From a virus, in IMG/VR virus record IMGVR_UViG_3300010885_003070, positions 1 through 64,000 of that record: DNA of 64,000 bases. One strand, written 5' to 3'. Positions 34,384 to 45,100 of this stretch are shown in pieces (positions within the stretch are counted from its first letter, which is position 1; the number at the start of each line of letters is the position of its first letter). The translations under genes and the position numbers were made by a program. Under the pieces are notes generated by a model, which was given only the letters and a program-made list of their open reading frames with translations, made no database searches and had not been told where the DNA came from.

Positions 34384-34688
34384 TATTCACCCTTTGGATA
34401 CTTTTCTTTAACAGCGTCACACTTAGCAATATATTCGTCCATCTTTGTGCTATCACCCTTTTGAGCCCAGTAGTATGCGTCAATAAAATCTATCATTTGT
34501 GGATATGATAAACTTCTTAGCTGCTTATAGTTGTAATTTGGTTGTGCTGGTTCAACTAAATTACCATTAACTAATTTCCATCCCACCTTAACATTTTCGT
34601 CAGCATCAATCCAATATAGATTATTGTGAACTTCAAATTCAGTGGGAGCTAGGTCTACTACCACATTGTCAAATATTAACGCTTTCAT
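34383..34688 (-). CDS. Small tail-fibre assembly chaperone-like protein
   Basis: 101 aa from ATG 34688, which overlaps the previous stop as TAATG. A longer frame from 34838 only reads through the glycine-rich gene in another frame and is rejected. The sequence begins MKALIFDNVVVDLAPTEFEV and ends with LRSLSYPQMIDFIDAYYWAQ, then KCDAVKEKYPKGE. The closing pattern (Y-P-x(3)-D-x(2)-D-x-Y-Y/H ... V-K-x-K-Y/F-P-K) matches the 99-aa protein at 28597-28896, so the two are probably distant relatives. A role in fibre assembly is inferred. Confidence 0.5.
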   Translation of the reverse strand: MKALIFDNVVVDLAPTEFEVHNNLYWIDADENVKVGWKLVNGNLVEPAQPNYNYKQLRSLSYPQMIDFIDAYYWAQKGDSTKMDEYIAKCDAVKEKYPKGE

Positions 34689-35392
34689 TAATAGTATTCC
34701 TCCACAACAACAACTCCAGACACACCATTTGAACCAGAATCGCTTGAAGTGGCGTGAGTGCCTGCACCACCACAACCCCATCCTCTTGATGTTCCACGAG
34801 CAATCCAGTATGATCCGCCAGCTCCAGAGCCTCCCCAAAAAGAGTTGCCTCCATTACCACCTGTTTCTTCATTACCGCCGCCGTCGATATTGCCTCCGTG
34901 ACCATCTGCACCGTATAAGTTTATATCACCTCCACTAGCAGAACCACCACGACCGCCGCCCGCCCAGTTTACAGGTCTTGAACCTCCTGTTGCGGTACAA
35001 TATGCACCAAATGATGATGTTCCGCCGTCGGATCCGCCTGTATTTGTGTTGCCTACTGATCCTGTACCACCAGAACCAATGGTAACAGCGACAGATGAAA
35101 CAGAACTAACATCAATTAATTTGATTGCTGTGCCACCGGCTCCGCCACCACCTTGAGCATCGTCTTGGTTATGTGAACCGCCACCTGCTCCACCACCAGT
35201 CACATAAACTCTAATTCTTTTTATGCCAGCAGGTCTTGTCCATGTAAAATTTCCAGCAGTTTCAAAAATTTGAATTGACTTTAATCCAAGCGGGACCGAA
35301 GAATCCAACGCACTGGCTGATATTGATCCATTTGCAATACCACCAGAAGAGAGACCGGTAATTAGTCCAGATCCACTAATACTAACAGGCAT
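34688..35392 (-). CDS. Glycine-rich tail adhesin-like protein
   Basis: 234 aa. N-terminal MPVSISGSGLITGLSSGGIA, then FETAGNFTWTRPAGIKRIRV and YVTGGGAGGGSH, the typical entry to phage glycine-rich adhesins (an N-terminal beta strand with F-T-W-x-x-P followed by V-x-V-x-G-G-G). The Gly domain (about 75-210) contains GGGGAGGTAIKLIDVSSVSS, GRGGSASGGDINLYGADGHG and GGNGGNSFWGGSGAGG, and closes GVSGVVVVEEYY. It is possibly a calcium-independent polyglycine bundle. The exact fold is not readable from sequence. Confidence 0.68.
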   Translation of the reverse strand: MPVSISGSGLITGLSSGGIANGSISASALDSSVPLGLKSIQIFETAGNFTWTRPAGIKRIRVYVTGGGAGGGSHNQDDAQGGGGAGGTAIKLIDVSSVSSVAVTIGSGGTGSVGNTNTGGSDGGTSSFGAYCTATGGSRPVNWAGGGRGGSASGGDINLYGADGHGGNIDGGGNEETGGNGGNSFWGGSGAGGSYWIARGTSRGWGCGGAGTHATSSDSGSNGVSGVVVVEEYY

Positions 35393-35402
35393 CTATCTTT
35401 CC

Positions 35403-36152
35403 TTACACTACTGTCCAGGTTGAACCTGATGGAACTGTTACTGTTACACCACTATTTAGTGTGATAGGTCCAGCCGACATAGCGTTACGACCTTCAGTGA
35501 TTGTATAGCTTGTTGAGATGTTAGCAGAGCATTCAACGAAAGCATCTACTGACATATTGCCAGCAACCTCTAGCTTTAGACTTGGGTTTGTATTACCAAT
35601 ACCAACGTTACCATCAGTAGAAATTCTAACTCTTTCAGCACCACCAGCATTCGAGAAAACTAGATTTGGTGATGCTCCTGATGTTGCTCCGATGTAATAG
35701 TAATCGTTGCCCGCCGCTATTGAATATCTGACACCAATTGAGTATGTCTCGGCATTTGCTATTAGACCCGAACGTCCACCATATACCAGAAACTTTTGAT
35801 TTACAGCTAGACCAGTAGTACCAACACCAATCTTATCTAATGTTGATATGATACCATTGGAAGTGACATTACCAGAAACAGTGACATTACCAGTAGCCCA
35901 GATATTACCTGAAGCAACAATGCTACCAGTCGTAAATGTATTGGAATACTTATTGAAAACTAATCCAATTGAACCGTTAGTATAGCCAGCATCATTGAAT
36001 AGTATCTGTGTATTAGTCGTATTCGCATTGACTGGATTGGTAATTAGATTAGTTAGCCAAGCACCAATATCACCATTATAGTAATACTGAACTCCATTAA
36101 GAGTGTATATCTGATTATTAGCTGGTGATACTGGAAAGTCTAAAGCTGCCAT
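35403..36152 (-). CDS. Tail fibre with beta-cap C-terminus
   Basis: 249 aa. N-terminal attachment domain MAALDFPVSPANNQIYTLNG with YYYNGDIGAWLTNLI, like the 329-aa fibre. A TQILFNDAGYTNGSIGLVFN block is also shared. The body has the common fibre repeats GIGTTGLAVNQKFLVYG, ERVRISTDGNVGIGNTNPSL and KLEVAGN. The C-terminus TEGRNAMSAGPITLNSGVTV and PSGSTWTVV is a small beta-solenoid cap found at fibre ends. It is probably a short structural or side fibre. Confidence 0.68.
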   Translation of the reverse strand: MAALDFPVSPANNQIYTLNGVQYYYNGDIGAWLTNLITNPVNANTTNTQILFNDAGYTNGSIGLVFNKYSNTFTTGSIVASGNIWATGNVTVSGNVTSNGIISTLDKIGVGTTGLAVNQKFLVYGGRSGLIANAETYSIGVRYSIAAGNDYYYIGATSGASPNLVFSNAGGAERVRISTDGNVGIGNTNPSLKLEVAGNMSVDAFVECSANISTSYTITEGRNAMSAGPITLNSGVTVTVPSGSTWTVV

Positions 36153-36161
36153 TTTCTTCCT

Positions 36162-39104
36162 TTATGCCTGTGCTTCTGACCATCGCAAAACAAGTGCGGC
36201 GTTCGCTGTACCTGATGTCGTTCTAATATTGATTGCTAGAATATCAGAGCCGTCAGGATACTTAAAGTCACCACCAAGTGGAGCACCCGTCAACTCTTTT
36301 AGTTTACCGATGTCAAGACGATCACTAACAGCGCCTGATGTAGTTGCCTGACCAGCGAAAGCGAACACCTGCTCACCAGGAATAGCATACTGAACACCAG
36401 AAGATGGACCAGCACCGATAGTTGACCAAATAACAGTCTGAGAAACCTGAGCGAAACTTGGCTGTCCACCCACGGACTCTGTGTTCAATGCTGTCCATGT
36501 AGCATTACTAAAGTTCTTAGGATTGAGAATACCTTCAATAATAATGTTACCAACTAAAGGTGATGATGAACCGCCGGAGACAGCAACACCGACTTCTTCT
36601 AGTAGCAACTGAGAACGATTGAGCAATGTCTTAGAACCCAATGGACCAATCTGTGAGTTTTCAACTGATGGAGCAAGACGAATAACGAACGCCGTCTGCG
36701 CTGTAGTTGTAAGCGGCATGTTAATTCTTTGATAGTTGAAGATGTAACCACGTTCCGAGTCAAACCCACCGTCAAGAATAAGAGCAGAACCCCAGTGATT
36801 GAGTGTCGGACTACAAGTTGTCTGAATCATAATAACGCCGTTAGCGGCTGAGTGAGCAACGTTAGCTCCCGCTGTTAGATTATATGATGATCCGGATTGA
36901 TACTGTGACATAGTAAAGTTTCTAACAGCATTCGTCAGATTACCTGTACCAGATGTAGTGCTCTTACCATTATAACTAATGATTTCATTGTCAATATAAA
37001 CGATGCCCGTATTAGGAAAGAACTTAGTTTCTTTGATTGGAATAGTATTCTGTGTAGCATTCATAGCAGTAGTCAAGAAACTAACTGGACAGTCATTCTC
37101 GATAGAATAACGAACAGGCAAGTTACCAGAACGCATATAGGATTCGTCATTGACGTTATTGTTTTTGATACGATGTGCTGTTAAGAAGTTACCATCTGAA
37201 CCACGAACCATGTAATCAATGAAGCCAGCGCCGTACCATGAGAACTGAATAGCCATCATCTGCATTTTGTTTAGATCGATGTTGTATCCACTAGGACCGT
37301 TACCGTCGATAGTATCAACGTTAAATTCATTCTGAGGAATTCTCAACTCTCTAATCATACTTGCTTTAATACCTGTAGCAGTAACACCACGATAATCTGG
37401 TGTAATGTATGCGGTTATATCATCCGCAACATATGAAATAAAGTGTGTCATACCTCTAATCATGACCTTATCACCAGCTTTAAGTTGCTGAGTAAATCTT
37501 GTGCTTGTTCCTGTAATAAGACTGCTGTTTAATGTTGCTGAAACTGTACCAGTAACCTGTGCCGTGGATGATCTTCTAACCACATAAAGTCTATTACCAT
37601 CGAACTCCCAGAAAATACCGTTCTGATCGTCAAACATACCGGCTCTAACACAAGCGCCAGTCCATCTGTCAATATAAACTCTACAATCAATATCAAGCAC
37701 CGCACTAGTGGCACCAAGATTTTGTGTAGCAGTAAAGGTGAAAGAATAGTCACTTACGATACTAGTGACGGTATATGTTCCGTTATAACCAGATGTCAAT
37801 ACACTGTTTAATCTAATAATCGCACCAGGTTGTAAACCATGATCGATATTATCTGTGGTTACTGTTACAGTAGAACCAATGCCTAGACCACTGGAGGTAA
37901 TAGATTGAACGTCATAGTTTGGTTTAAACAATGTACCAGTTGACCAGAAATAACCTTTACCAGATTGATAACGGAAATACTTTTTAGTCTGACGAACTGC
38001 GACAGCACCATATGTCGGTGTTCCTGTTTCAAGAACAACACCACCGTCTTGTGGTCGATGGACAATAGATGATGAGTTGAACGCATAAACATTCATCAAA
38101 GCTGGAGAAGCAACTGCTGCTCCTGTTCTGGCAGTATAGATGAAAGAGTTTTGTGACGGTACGCTTGTAATAACAAACGGACCAGTTGCTAGGTTGGCAT
38201 AGTTACCAGATCCAACGTTAGCATATATCTGTGTACCTGGTAGAAGTCCATGAGGAGCATTAAAATTGATCGTCATAACAGAAGGAATCGCACCAGATGA
38301 TGTGGCATCTTTAACAACGATTTCTGATACCGAGTAGAGAGCACCTCTTTTTGCTAGTGTAGAGGTGATAAACAAATTTTGACCGTTGAATGTTCCTACA
38401 ATACCTTTAGCAAAGTATGTGACGGATGTAGAAGATGGCACTGAGTTGATGATAAAGTTACCTGCCGCTCTACTGAAACCAACAACAGCAGGATTCAAAC
38501 TTGTCATACAAATAACTTGACCTGCGACCATACCATGAGCAGAATCGAATGTTGCTGTAATTACACTGTTTGTTGAACTTGTAGCATTGAAGTCTGTGGT
38601 AACTGTGGTTACTGTTAGATCGATACCTGGCAATTCGTATGTTGAAGGATAACCACGAATTGTGCCGTAACCTGCCCACTTCGTAGGCTGTAGACCGTAT
38701 TCAAAGTCGGCGTCAATCATTGACTGTGGATTTGCTACACGAATACGTTCAATGGCGTCAGTACCAAATGCCCATGGTCTAATCTTAACACCGTCTTTTG
38801 AATCTTCTACGAATACTTGTAGTTTGTCTGTAGCACTATGGGTTGATGTATTGTAAGCAAGAGTAATAGTTGTATAACCAGCTTCTTTCTGAAGAAGATT
38901 TGTGAACAAAGCAGTATCAGCGGCAGTATAGACAACTGTTGTTCCAATAAATTCAGGAGCACCGAAGTTATAGATAATGACGTTTCTTGTTACGTTAGTA
39001 ACTAGCAACAAATCTTCAATAGACACCTTGCCTGGAATAACAACGGATCCCACTCCCGCCGCTCCCGGTGTGAAAACATATGATTTAATTAACTTCTTTG
39101 CCAT
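36162..39104 (-). CDS. Large virion structural protein (T4-like phage tail fibre/baseplate type)
   Basis: 980 aa. N-terminus MAKKLIKSYVFTPGAAGVGS. The segment RIRVANPQSMIDADFEYGLQ followed by PTKWAGYGTIRGYPS is a strongly conserved signature of a large structural protein in T4-like cyanophages. Repeated beta modules of the type SAHGMVAGQVICM, APHGLLPGTQIYA and NIDHGLQPGAIIRL each end in an SV..SxxxFxYTA strand (three copies in residues about 185-460). The C-terminal half contains VDTIDGNGPSGYNID and TLNHWGSALILDGGFDSERG and ends ALVLRWSEAQA. No enzymatic motif is visible. A baseplate-proximal fibre or baseplate component is likely. Confidence 0.75.
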   Translation of the reverse strand: MAKKLIKSYVFTPGAAGVGSVVIPGKVSIEDLLLVTNVTRNVIIYNFGAPEFIGTTVVYTAADTALFTNLLQKEAGYTTITLAYNTSTHSATDKLQVFVEDSKDGVKIRPWAFGTDAIERIRVANPQSMIDADFEYGLQPTKWAGYGTIRGYPSTYELPGIDLTVTTVTTDFNATSSTNSVITATFDSAHGMVAGQVICMTSLNPAVVGFSRAAGNFIINSVPSSTSVTYFAKGIVGTFNGQNLFITSTLAKRGALYSVSEIVVKDATSSGAIPSVMTINFNAPHGLLPGTQIYANVGSGNYANLATGPFVITSVPSQNSFIYTARTGAAVASPALMNVYAFNSSSIVHRPQDGGVVLETGTPTYGAVAVRQTKKYFRYQSGKGYFWSTGTLFKPNYDVQSITSSGLGIGSTVTVTTDNIDHGLQPGAIIRLNSVLTSGYNGTYTVTSIVSDYSFTFTATQNLGATSAVLDIDCRVYIDRWTGACVRAGMFDDQNGIFWEFDGNRLYVVRRSSTAQVTGTVSATLNSSLITGTSTRFTQQLKAGDKVMIRGMTHFISYVADDITAYITPDYRGVTATGIKASMIRELRIPQNEFNVDTIDGNGPSGYNIDLNKMQMMAIQFSWYGAGFIDYMVRGSDGNFLTAHRIKNNNVNDESYMRSGNLPVRYSIENDCPVSFLTTAMNATQNTIPIKETKFFPNTGIVYIDNEIISYNGKSTTSGTGNLTNAVRNFTMSQYQSGSSYNLTAGANVAHSAANGVIMIQTTCSPTLNHWGSALILDGGFDSERGYIFNYQRINMPLTTTAQTAFVIRLAPSVENSQIGPLGSKTLLNRSQLLLEEVGVAVSGGSSSPLVGNIIIEGILNPKNFSNATWTALNTESVGGQPSFAQVSQTVIWSTIGAGPSSGVQYAIPGEQVFAFAGQATTSGAVSDRLDIGKLKELTGAPLGGDFKYPDGSDILAINIRTTSGTANAALVLRWSEAQA

Positions 39105-39113
39105 TTTGGTTCC

Positions 39114-42100
39114 TTACATTCCAAGTGCTACAGCATAAGCAAGTGACAATGATGATCCACTATTCGCTTTATCGTATGCGGCGTTCGCTGTATTATATAT
39201 AGGTGATGTGTCGTAGGATGGTGATGTATCAACCCACTGAGATGAATCCACATCTGTATAGTAAACAAGTAATCTACCATAATCTTTATTCCACCACAAT
39301 GTTCCTGCTGTTGGATTGACAGGCGCAATACTACTGATTTGTACCTTATTGTTAGTAGCATCGAAAGCAGCATTAGCAACATCATAAACAGGATTGATAT
39401 AACCTGTAACGATAGCGCCTTCAATTGATGATACAGAAGGTGATATTTCAACCCATGAACTTGTATTCGCTGGATCAGTATAGTAAACGAACATCTTACC
39501 AAGGTCAGAGTTCCACCAAAGTTTACCGACTGTGAGATCAACAGTAGGAGCAGTTTGTCCTACATTAGCACCACTATTATTAGCTTTATCAAAGGCAGCA
39601 TTAGCAGTATTATAAGCTGCGTTGGCCAACTGATTAGTTGGTATTAGAATACTAAGATCAATACCAGGTGCTTCTGGAGCAGCCTCAACCCATTGCGCCG
39701 AATCTTGATCAATGTAGTAGATATAAAGTTTACCTGAATCATTATCCCACCACAGATTACCGCCAGCAGGAAGAATTGGTGCGGTGTTCTGAACCTTAAC
39801 CGAAGCTGTGCCAATTGGAACGCCATTGATGAGAATGTTAGAAGCATTAACTGTTCCAACAATATCAAGTTTATAATTTGGATCAGTTCTACCGACACCG
39901 ATATTGGCACCGCTTGCACTATCTTGAATGCGTAATACTTCATTACCAGCAAGTGTGCCACCGACGAAGAATGATAGTGATTTAAGAGCAGTTGAGTTAG
40001 CAGTACCAATTGCTAGATTGCTATTTGATGTATAGAGATAACCGTCTCTTGCACCATTGATTGTCCAACCAGGTTGTGCATAGTTAGAACCGTTGATACC
40101 AAAATTGATAAAGTTGCTGACATCATTACCATCATCAGCGGTAACAACAAGGTCACCAGATGATGCAGGACTTGTGCCAGCATTGCGAATGTTTAGCTGA
40201 ACTGGTCCGTTTTCTGAACTCTCTGCACTGAAGATGGCACCAGCAAGTGTGGTTATCGGTGCGCCGTTTCCAGATATGGTAACTGGATAAGTTGGATTTG
40301 TATTACCAATTCCAATGAAGCCATACTGTGACAATGTTAGAATTGGTATAGTTCCAACACCACCATTGTAGAATGTCATAGCATCGTTAGCACCGACACT
40401 GATACGACCTCTACCGTTTACATAATCAACTACGATACCATCAGAGAATGAACCTCTGTAATCGTGTAATGAAAAGAATCCATTGTTAGCGGTTGCTGAA
40501 CCAGAGAACTTTAGATTGCCGGCAAATGTAACACCAGTTGTATTAGCAAGAGCATTGTTTGCTTTATCAAAAGCTGCATTGGCAGTATTGTAAGCATTGT
40601 TAGCTGTGTTATAGCTAGGTGTTACTTGCGGCGCTACATTGTTAGCTGAATCAAATGCTGCGTTGGCGTGTCTGAATGCCGCATTACTATTAAAGAATGC
40701 TAGATTTGCTGTTGTATAACTTGGTGCAATCTGAGGAGCAACATTGTTAGCTGAAGCAAATGCGGCATTGGCAACATCATAAACAGTGTTTGTTACTGTC
40801 CAATTGGAATTGATAGAAGCATAAGCAACATTTACAGTATTGAATGCTACATTTGTTAGATGATAATATCCAGTATCAATTTCTGGTGTAGGTGTTGTTT
40901 CTACCCACTGTGAGGTATTACCATCATTATAATAGATAAACAATCTACCAGTAACAGTATCCCACCATAGCTGTCCATTTGTAGGACTTGTTGGCGGTGT
41001 AGAAGCAACATTAGCTCCACCAACGTTTGCTTTAGCAAAGGCAGCATTAGCAGTTAGATAAGCATTGTTAGCAGTTCTAAAAGCTGGCTCTACTTGAGGT
41101 GCTACGTTATTGGCAGAAGCATAAGCGGCGTTAGCTGTATCAAATGCTACGTTAGATGTGTTGTATATGATAGCAACATTTGATTGTGTCGCATAGGTAG
41201 CGGTAGCATAAGCATTGACAGAAGCACCAACATAGTTAGTATAGTTATTACCAGCGGCTCCTACTTGCTGTGTATAAGCATTACCAGCAGAGGCATATTG
41301 TTCAACTAGTGTATTGGAAGCAATGTATGTGGTAACTGTTTGTGCTATATTACCTGAAATACTCCACTGTCCAGCGGTTTCAATCCAGAGTAAAGCAGCA
41401 TTGGAACTTAGATTACCACGATTGACTTCAAGACCAGCATTGTCAATTGGCATAACTGACATTGGTAAATCAGCATTAAGAGTAAGGATATTATCCCCAA
41501 TCTGTAGTTGCTGAGTGTTAGCATATGTTGTTGTGCCAGAGATTGTTAGATTACCAGTGATACCTACATCACCAGAGATCAATCCACCAGTCTTCTTATA
41601 GTATGTGGCATCAGCGAATGCGTTAGCAGATGCGCCAACATAGTTAGTATAGTTATTACCAGCAGTTCCAATATTGGTTGCTGTAGTAAGAGCATAAGAA
41701 TTAGCAGATGCTCCAACTGTGTTTGTCCAAGCATTAGCTGAAGCAAGACCCACATTAGCACTGTTATAAGCAGCGTTGGCTACAGTGAATACAGAATTGA
41801 CAGCATCATAGGTAAGATTGGAATGACCAAATGCTGCGTTTGCTGTTAGATAAGCATTGTTAGCAGTATTGTATGATGGTGTAACCTGTGGAGCCACATT
41901 GTTAGCAGCGGCATAAGCAGCGTTAGCAGTATCAAACGAAATGTTTGTTGTCTGGTATACCTGTGCTACGTTTGATAGTGTAGCGTATGTCGCAGTAGCA
42001 TAGCTGTTAGCTGAAGCGCCGACATAGTTAGTATAATTATTACCTGCTGTGCCTACAGTGTTAGCCCAGTTGTTAGCACCAATAGCATTGTTAGCAGCTA

Positions 42101-45100
42101 GTATAGAAGCGTAGGTATTACCAGAAAGAGTAACGTGGTCTGTGTAGTTGTTTCCAGCAGTTCCTACTGTATTTGCCCAAGCATTAGCACCGACAGCATT
42201 ATTGGCAGCTAGTATTGATGTATAGATATTGACAGATAGACCGACGTGATCGGTGTAGTTATTACCAGCAATACCGACTGTATTAGCCCAGTTGTTAGCT
42301 CCAACTGCGTTGTTTGCTGCTAGAATAGAGGCATAGTTGTTACCAGCAGTACCAGTAGCATTTGAGTAAGCATTAGCCGCAGCAAATCCAACATTAGCAT
42401 TGTTATAAGCAGCATTTGCTTTATCAAAGGCGCCAGTAATTGTATGAATAGCGTTAGCGCCGCCAAGATAGATGTTGCTTGTGATTAGATCAGTGTTGAG
42501 AACCGCATTGATCATTCCATTTGCATATGGAATAAGTTCGTTTGTTGTTGATGGATCTGGACCGGCATGTTCAACAAAGAGGTAATACTGCTTATTAGCA
42601 TGATCTCTATAAAGACCAGTATGAAGATTTGCTGTTCCGTTGCTATAGTTACCAATAAAACCAATATCTAAAACATCGCCTTGATCATTGTTAGCAGCAA
42701 GATAGATTACTGGATCGTTGATAACAACGTTGTTAGCAGCAATAGATGTTGCATTGCCAAGTAAGAAAACGTTACCAGTGATAGACAGATCACCAGTGAT
42801 TGTCTGTGACGGTGATGTTAGTTTTAGATATGTTGCATCAGCATATGAATTGGAGCTATTGACCATAAAGCCAGCATAGCTATTGGCTGATAAACCGACT
42901 GTATTAGCCCATGTGTTTGCTCCAATAGACACAGCATTAGCATTAGCATAAGCAGCATTCGCTAGTGTGTAAGAAGCATTTACTGTCGCATATACGAGAT
43001 TCTGAACAGTCCAATTGGAATTAGACGAAGCGTAAACTGTATTTGTTAAATCGTAGATAGCATTCTGGACAACCCAGTTAGAGTTGGAAGAAGCATATAC
43101 AGTATTGGTAAGATCGTATAGAGCATTTTGAACTTGCCAGTTGGAATTACCAGAAGCGTAAGCAGCATTCGTTAGATCATAGTTGGCATTTGCCATAACA
43201 TAGTTGGCATTTACAGTAGCGTAAACTAGGTTCTGAACTGTCCAGTTGGAATTGCTAGAAGCGTAGATTGTATTAGCTAAATCATAGACAGCATTCTGGA
43301 CAACCCAATTAGAGTTGCTTGATGCGTAAACTGTGTTAGTTAAATCGTAGATAGCATTCTGTACCTGCCAGTTTGAATTGGCAGAAGCATAAGTGACATT
43401 GACAGTATCGTAGGCAGCATTGAGTGTATTGTATCCTGCGTTTGCCATGACATAGTTGGCATTAACAGTAGCATATACTAGATTTTGAACTGTCCAGTTG
43501 GAATTAGATGAAGCATATACAGCATTGACTGTTCCGTAAGCAGCATTAAGTGCCTCATAAGAAGCATTACCCATAACGTATGAAGCATTAACAGTAGCAT
43601 ATACTAGATTTTGAACAACCCAGTTTGAATTTGATGATGCGTAATTGGCGTTGACTGTATCATAGGCTGAGTTCAATGCTACATAAGCAGCATTAGACAT
43701 AACGTAGTTTGCGTTTACTGTGGCATATACTAAGTTCTGGACAGTCCAGTTAGAATTGGCAGAGGCATAATTAGCGTTGACTGTATCTAATACTTTACCG
43801 AGATCAGTGTTTGATGATATGAAGGTATTGATTGTTTGTGAAACGTTACCTGTGATTGCCCACTTACCATCAACTTCCATCCACAATAGAGCGGCATTAG
43901 AGTTGTGATTGCCTCTATTGACTTCAAGACCAGCATTATCAATTGCCATCACATCCATTGGCAAATCAGCATTCAATGTGATGATATTATCGCCGACTTG
44001 TAGCTGTCTTGTATTGGCGTATGTTACAGCACCTGAGATTGTAAGATTACCAGTGATACCAATGTCGCCATCAATCAATTGTGACGGTGCGATTAGTTTT
44101 ACATAGGTTGCTTCGGTATAGATGTTAGAGCTATTGGCCATAAAGCCAGCATAGCTATTGGCAGATAGACCAACATGATTGGACCAAGCATTAGCAGCAA
44201 TTGCTAGTGAGTTAGCATTAGAATAAGCAGCATTGGCTAGTGTATAAGCAGCATTGACTGTAGCGTAAACTAGATTTTGAACAACCCAGTTAGAGTTAGA
44301 TGATGCGTAAATGGTATTGGTAAGGTCATAAACAGCATTTTGGACAACCCAATTGGAATTAGATGAAGCATAAACAGTATTTGTTAGATCGTAAAGAGCG
44401 TTTTGAACGACCCAGTTAGAGTTGCTAGAAGCATAAGTGGCATTAACTGTATCATAAGCAGCATTTAGTGCCTCGTAAGAAGCATTACCCATAACATAAT
44501 TAGCATTTACGGTAGCATAAACTAGGTTTTGAACTGTCCAATTAGAGTTAGATGATGCGTAAACGGCATTAACTGTGTCATAAGCAGCATTTAGTGTGGT
44601 ATAGCCAGCATTTGCCATGACATAGTTGGCATTGACTGTGGCATATACTAAGTTCTGGACTGTCCAGTTTGAATTAGATGAAGCATAGATTGTGTTTGCT
44701 AGTGTGAATAGAGCATTCTGCACAGTCCAATTGGAGTTGGATGATGCGTATATTGTGTTTGCTAATCCAAATACTGCGTTCTGGACTGTCCAGTTTGAGT
44801 TTGATGAAGCATACACCGCATTGATAGTAGCATATGCGGCATTGCCCATAACATAGTTAGAATTGGTGGTAGAATATAATGCGTTTTGAACGACCCAATT
44901 AGAATTAGATGAAGCGTAGTTAGCATTAATCGTGGCATACGCTGCATTACCCATAACATAGGCAGCATTTGCTGTTGAATATATTGCATTCTGAACTGTC
45001 CAGTTAGAAACAGAAGAGTCATAGATGGTATTAGCTAATGTATAAAGAGCATTCTGGACAACCCAGTTAGAGTTTCCTGAAGCATATACGGCGTTGACGG

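Noticed and set aside
34689-34838. Longer start for the 101-aa small protein
   Set aside because: The first 50 residues are an out-of-frame reading of the glycine-rich gene (Trp/Cys-rich nonsense); ATG 34688 overlaps the stop as TAATG.
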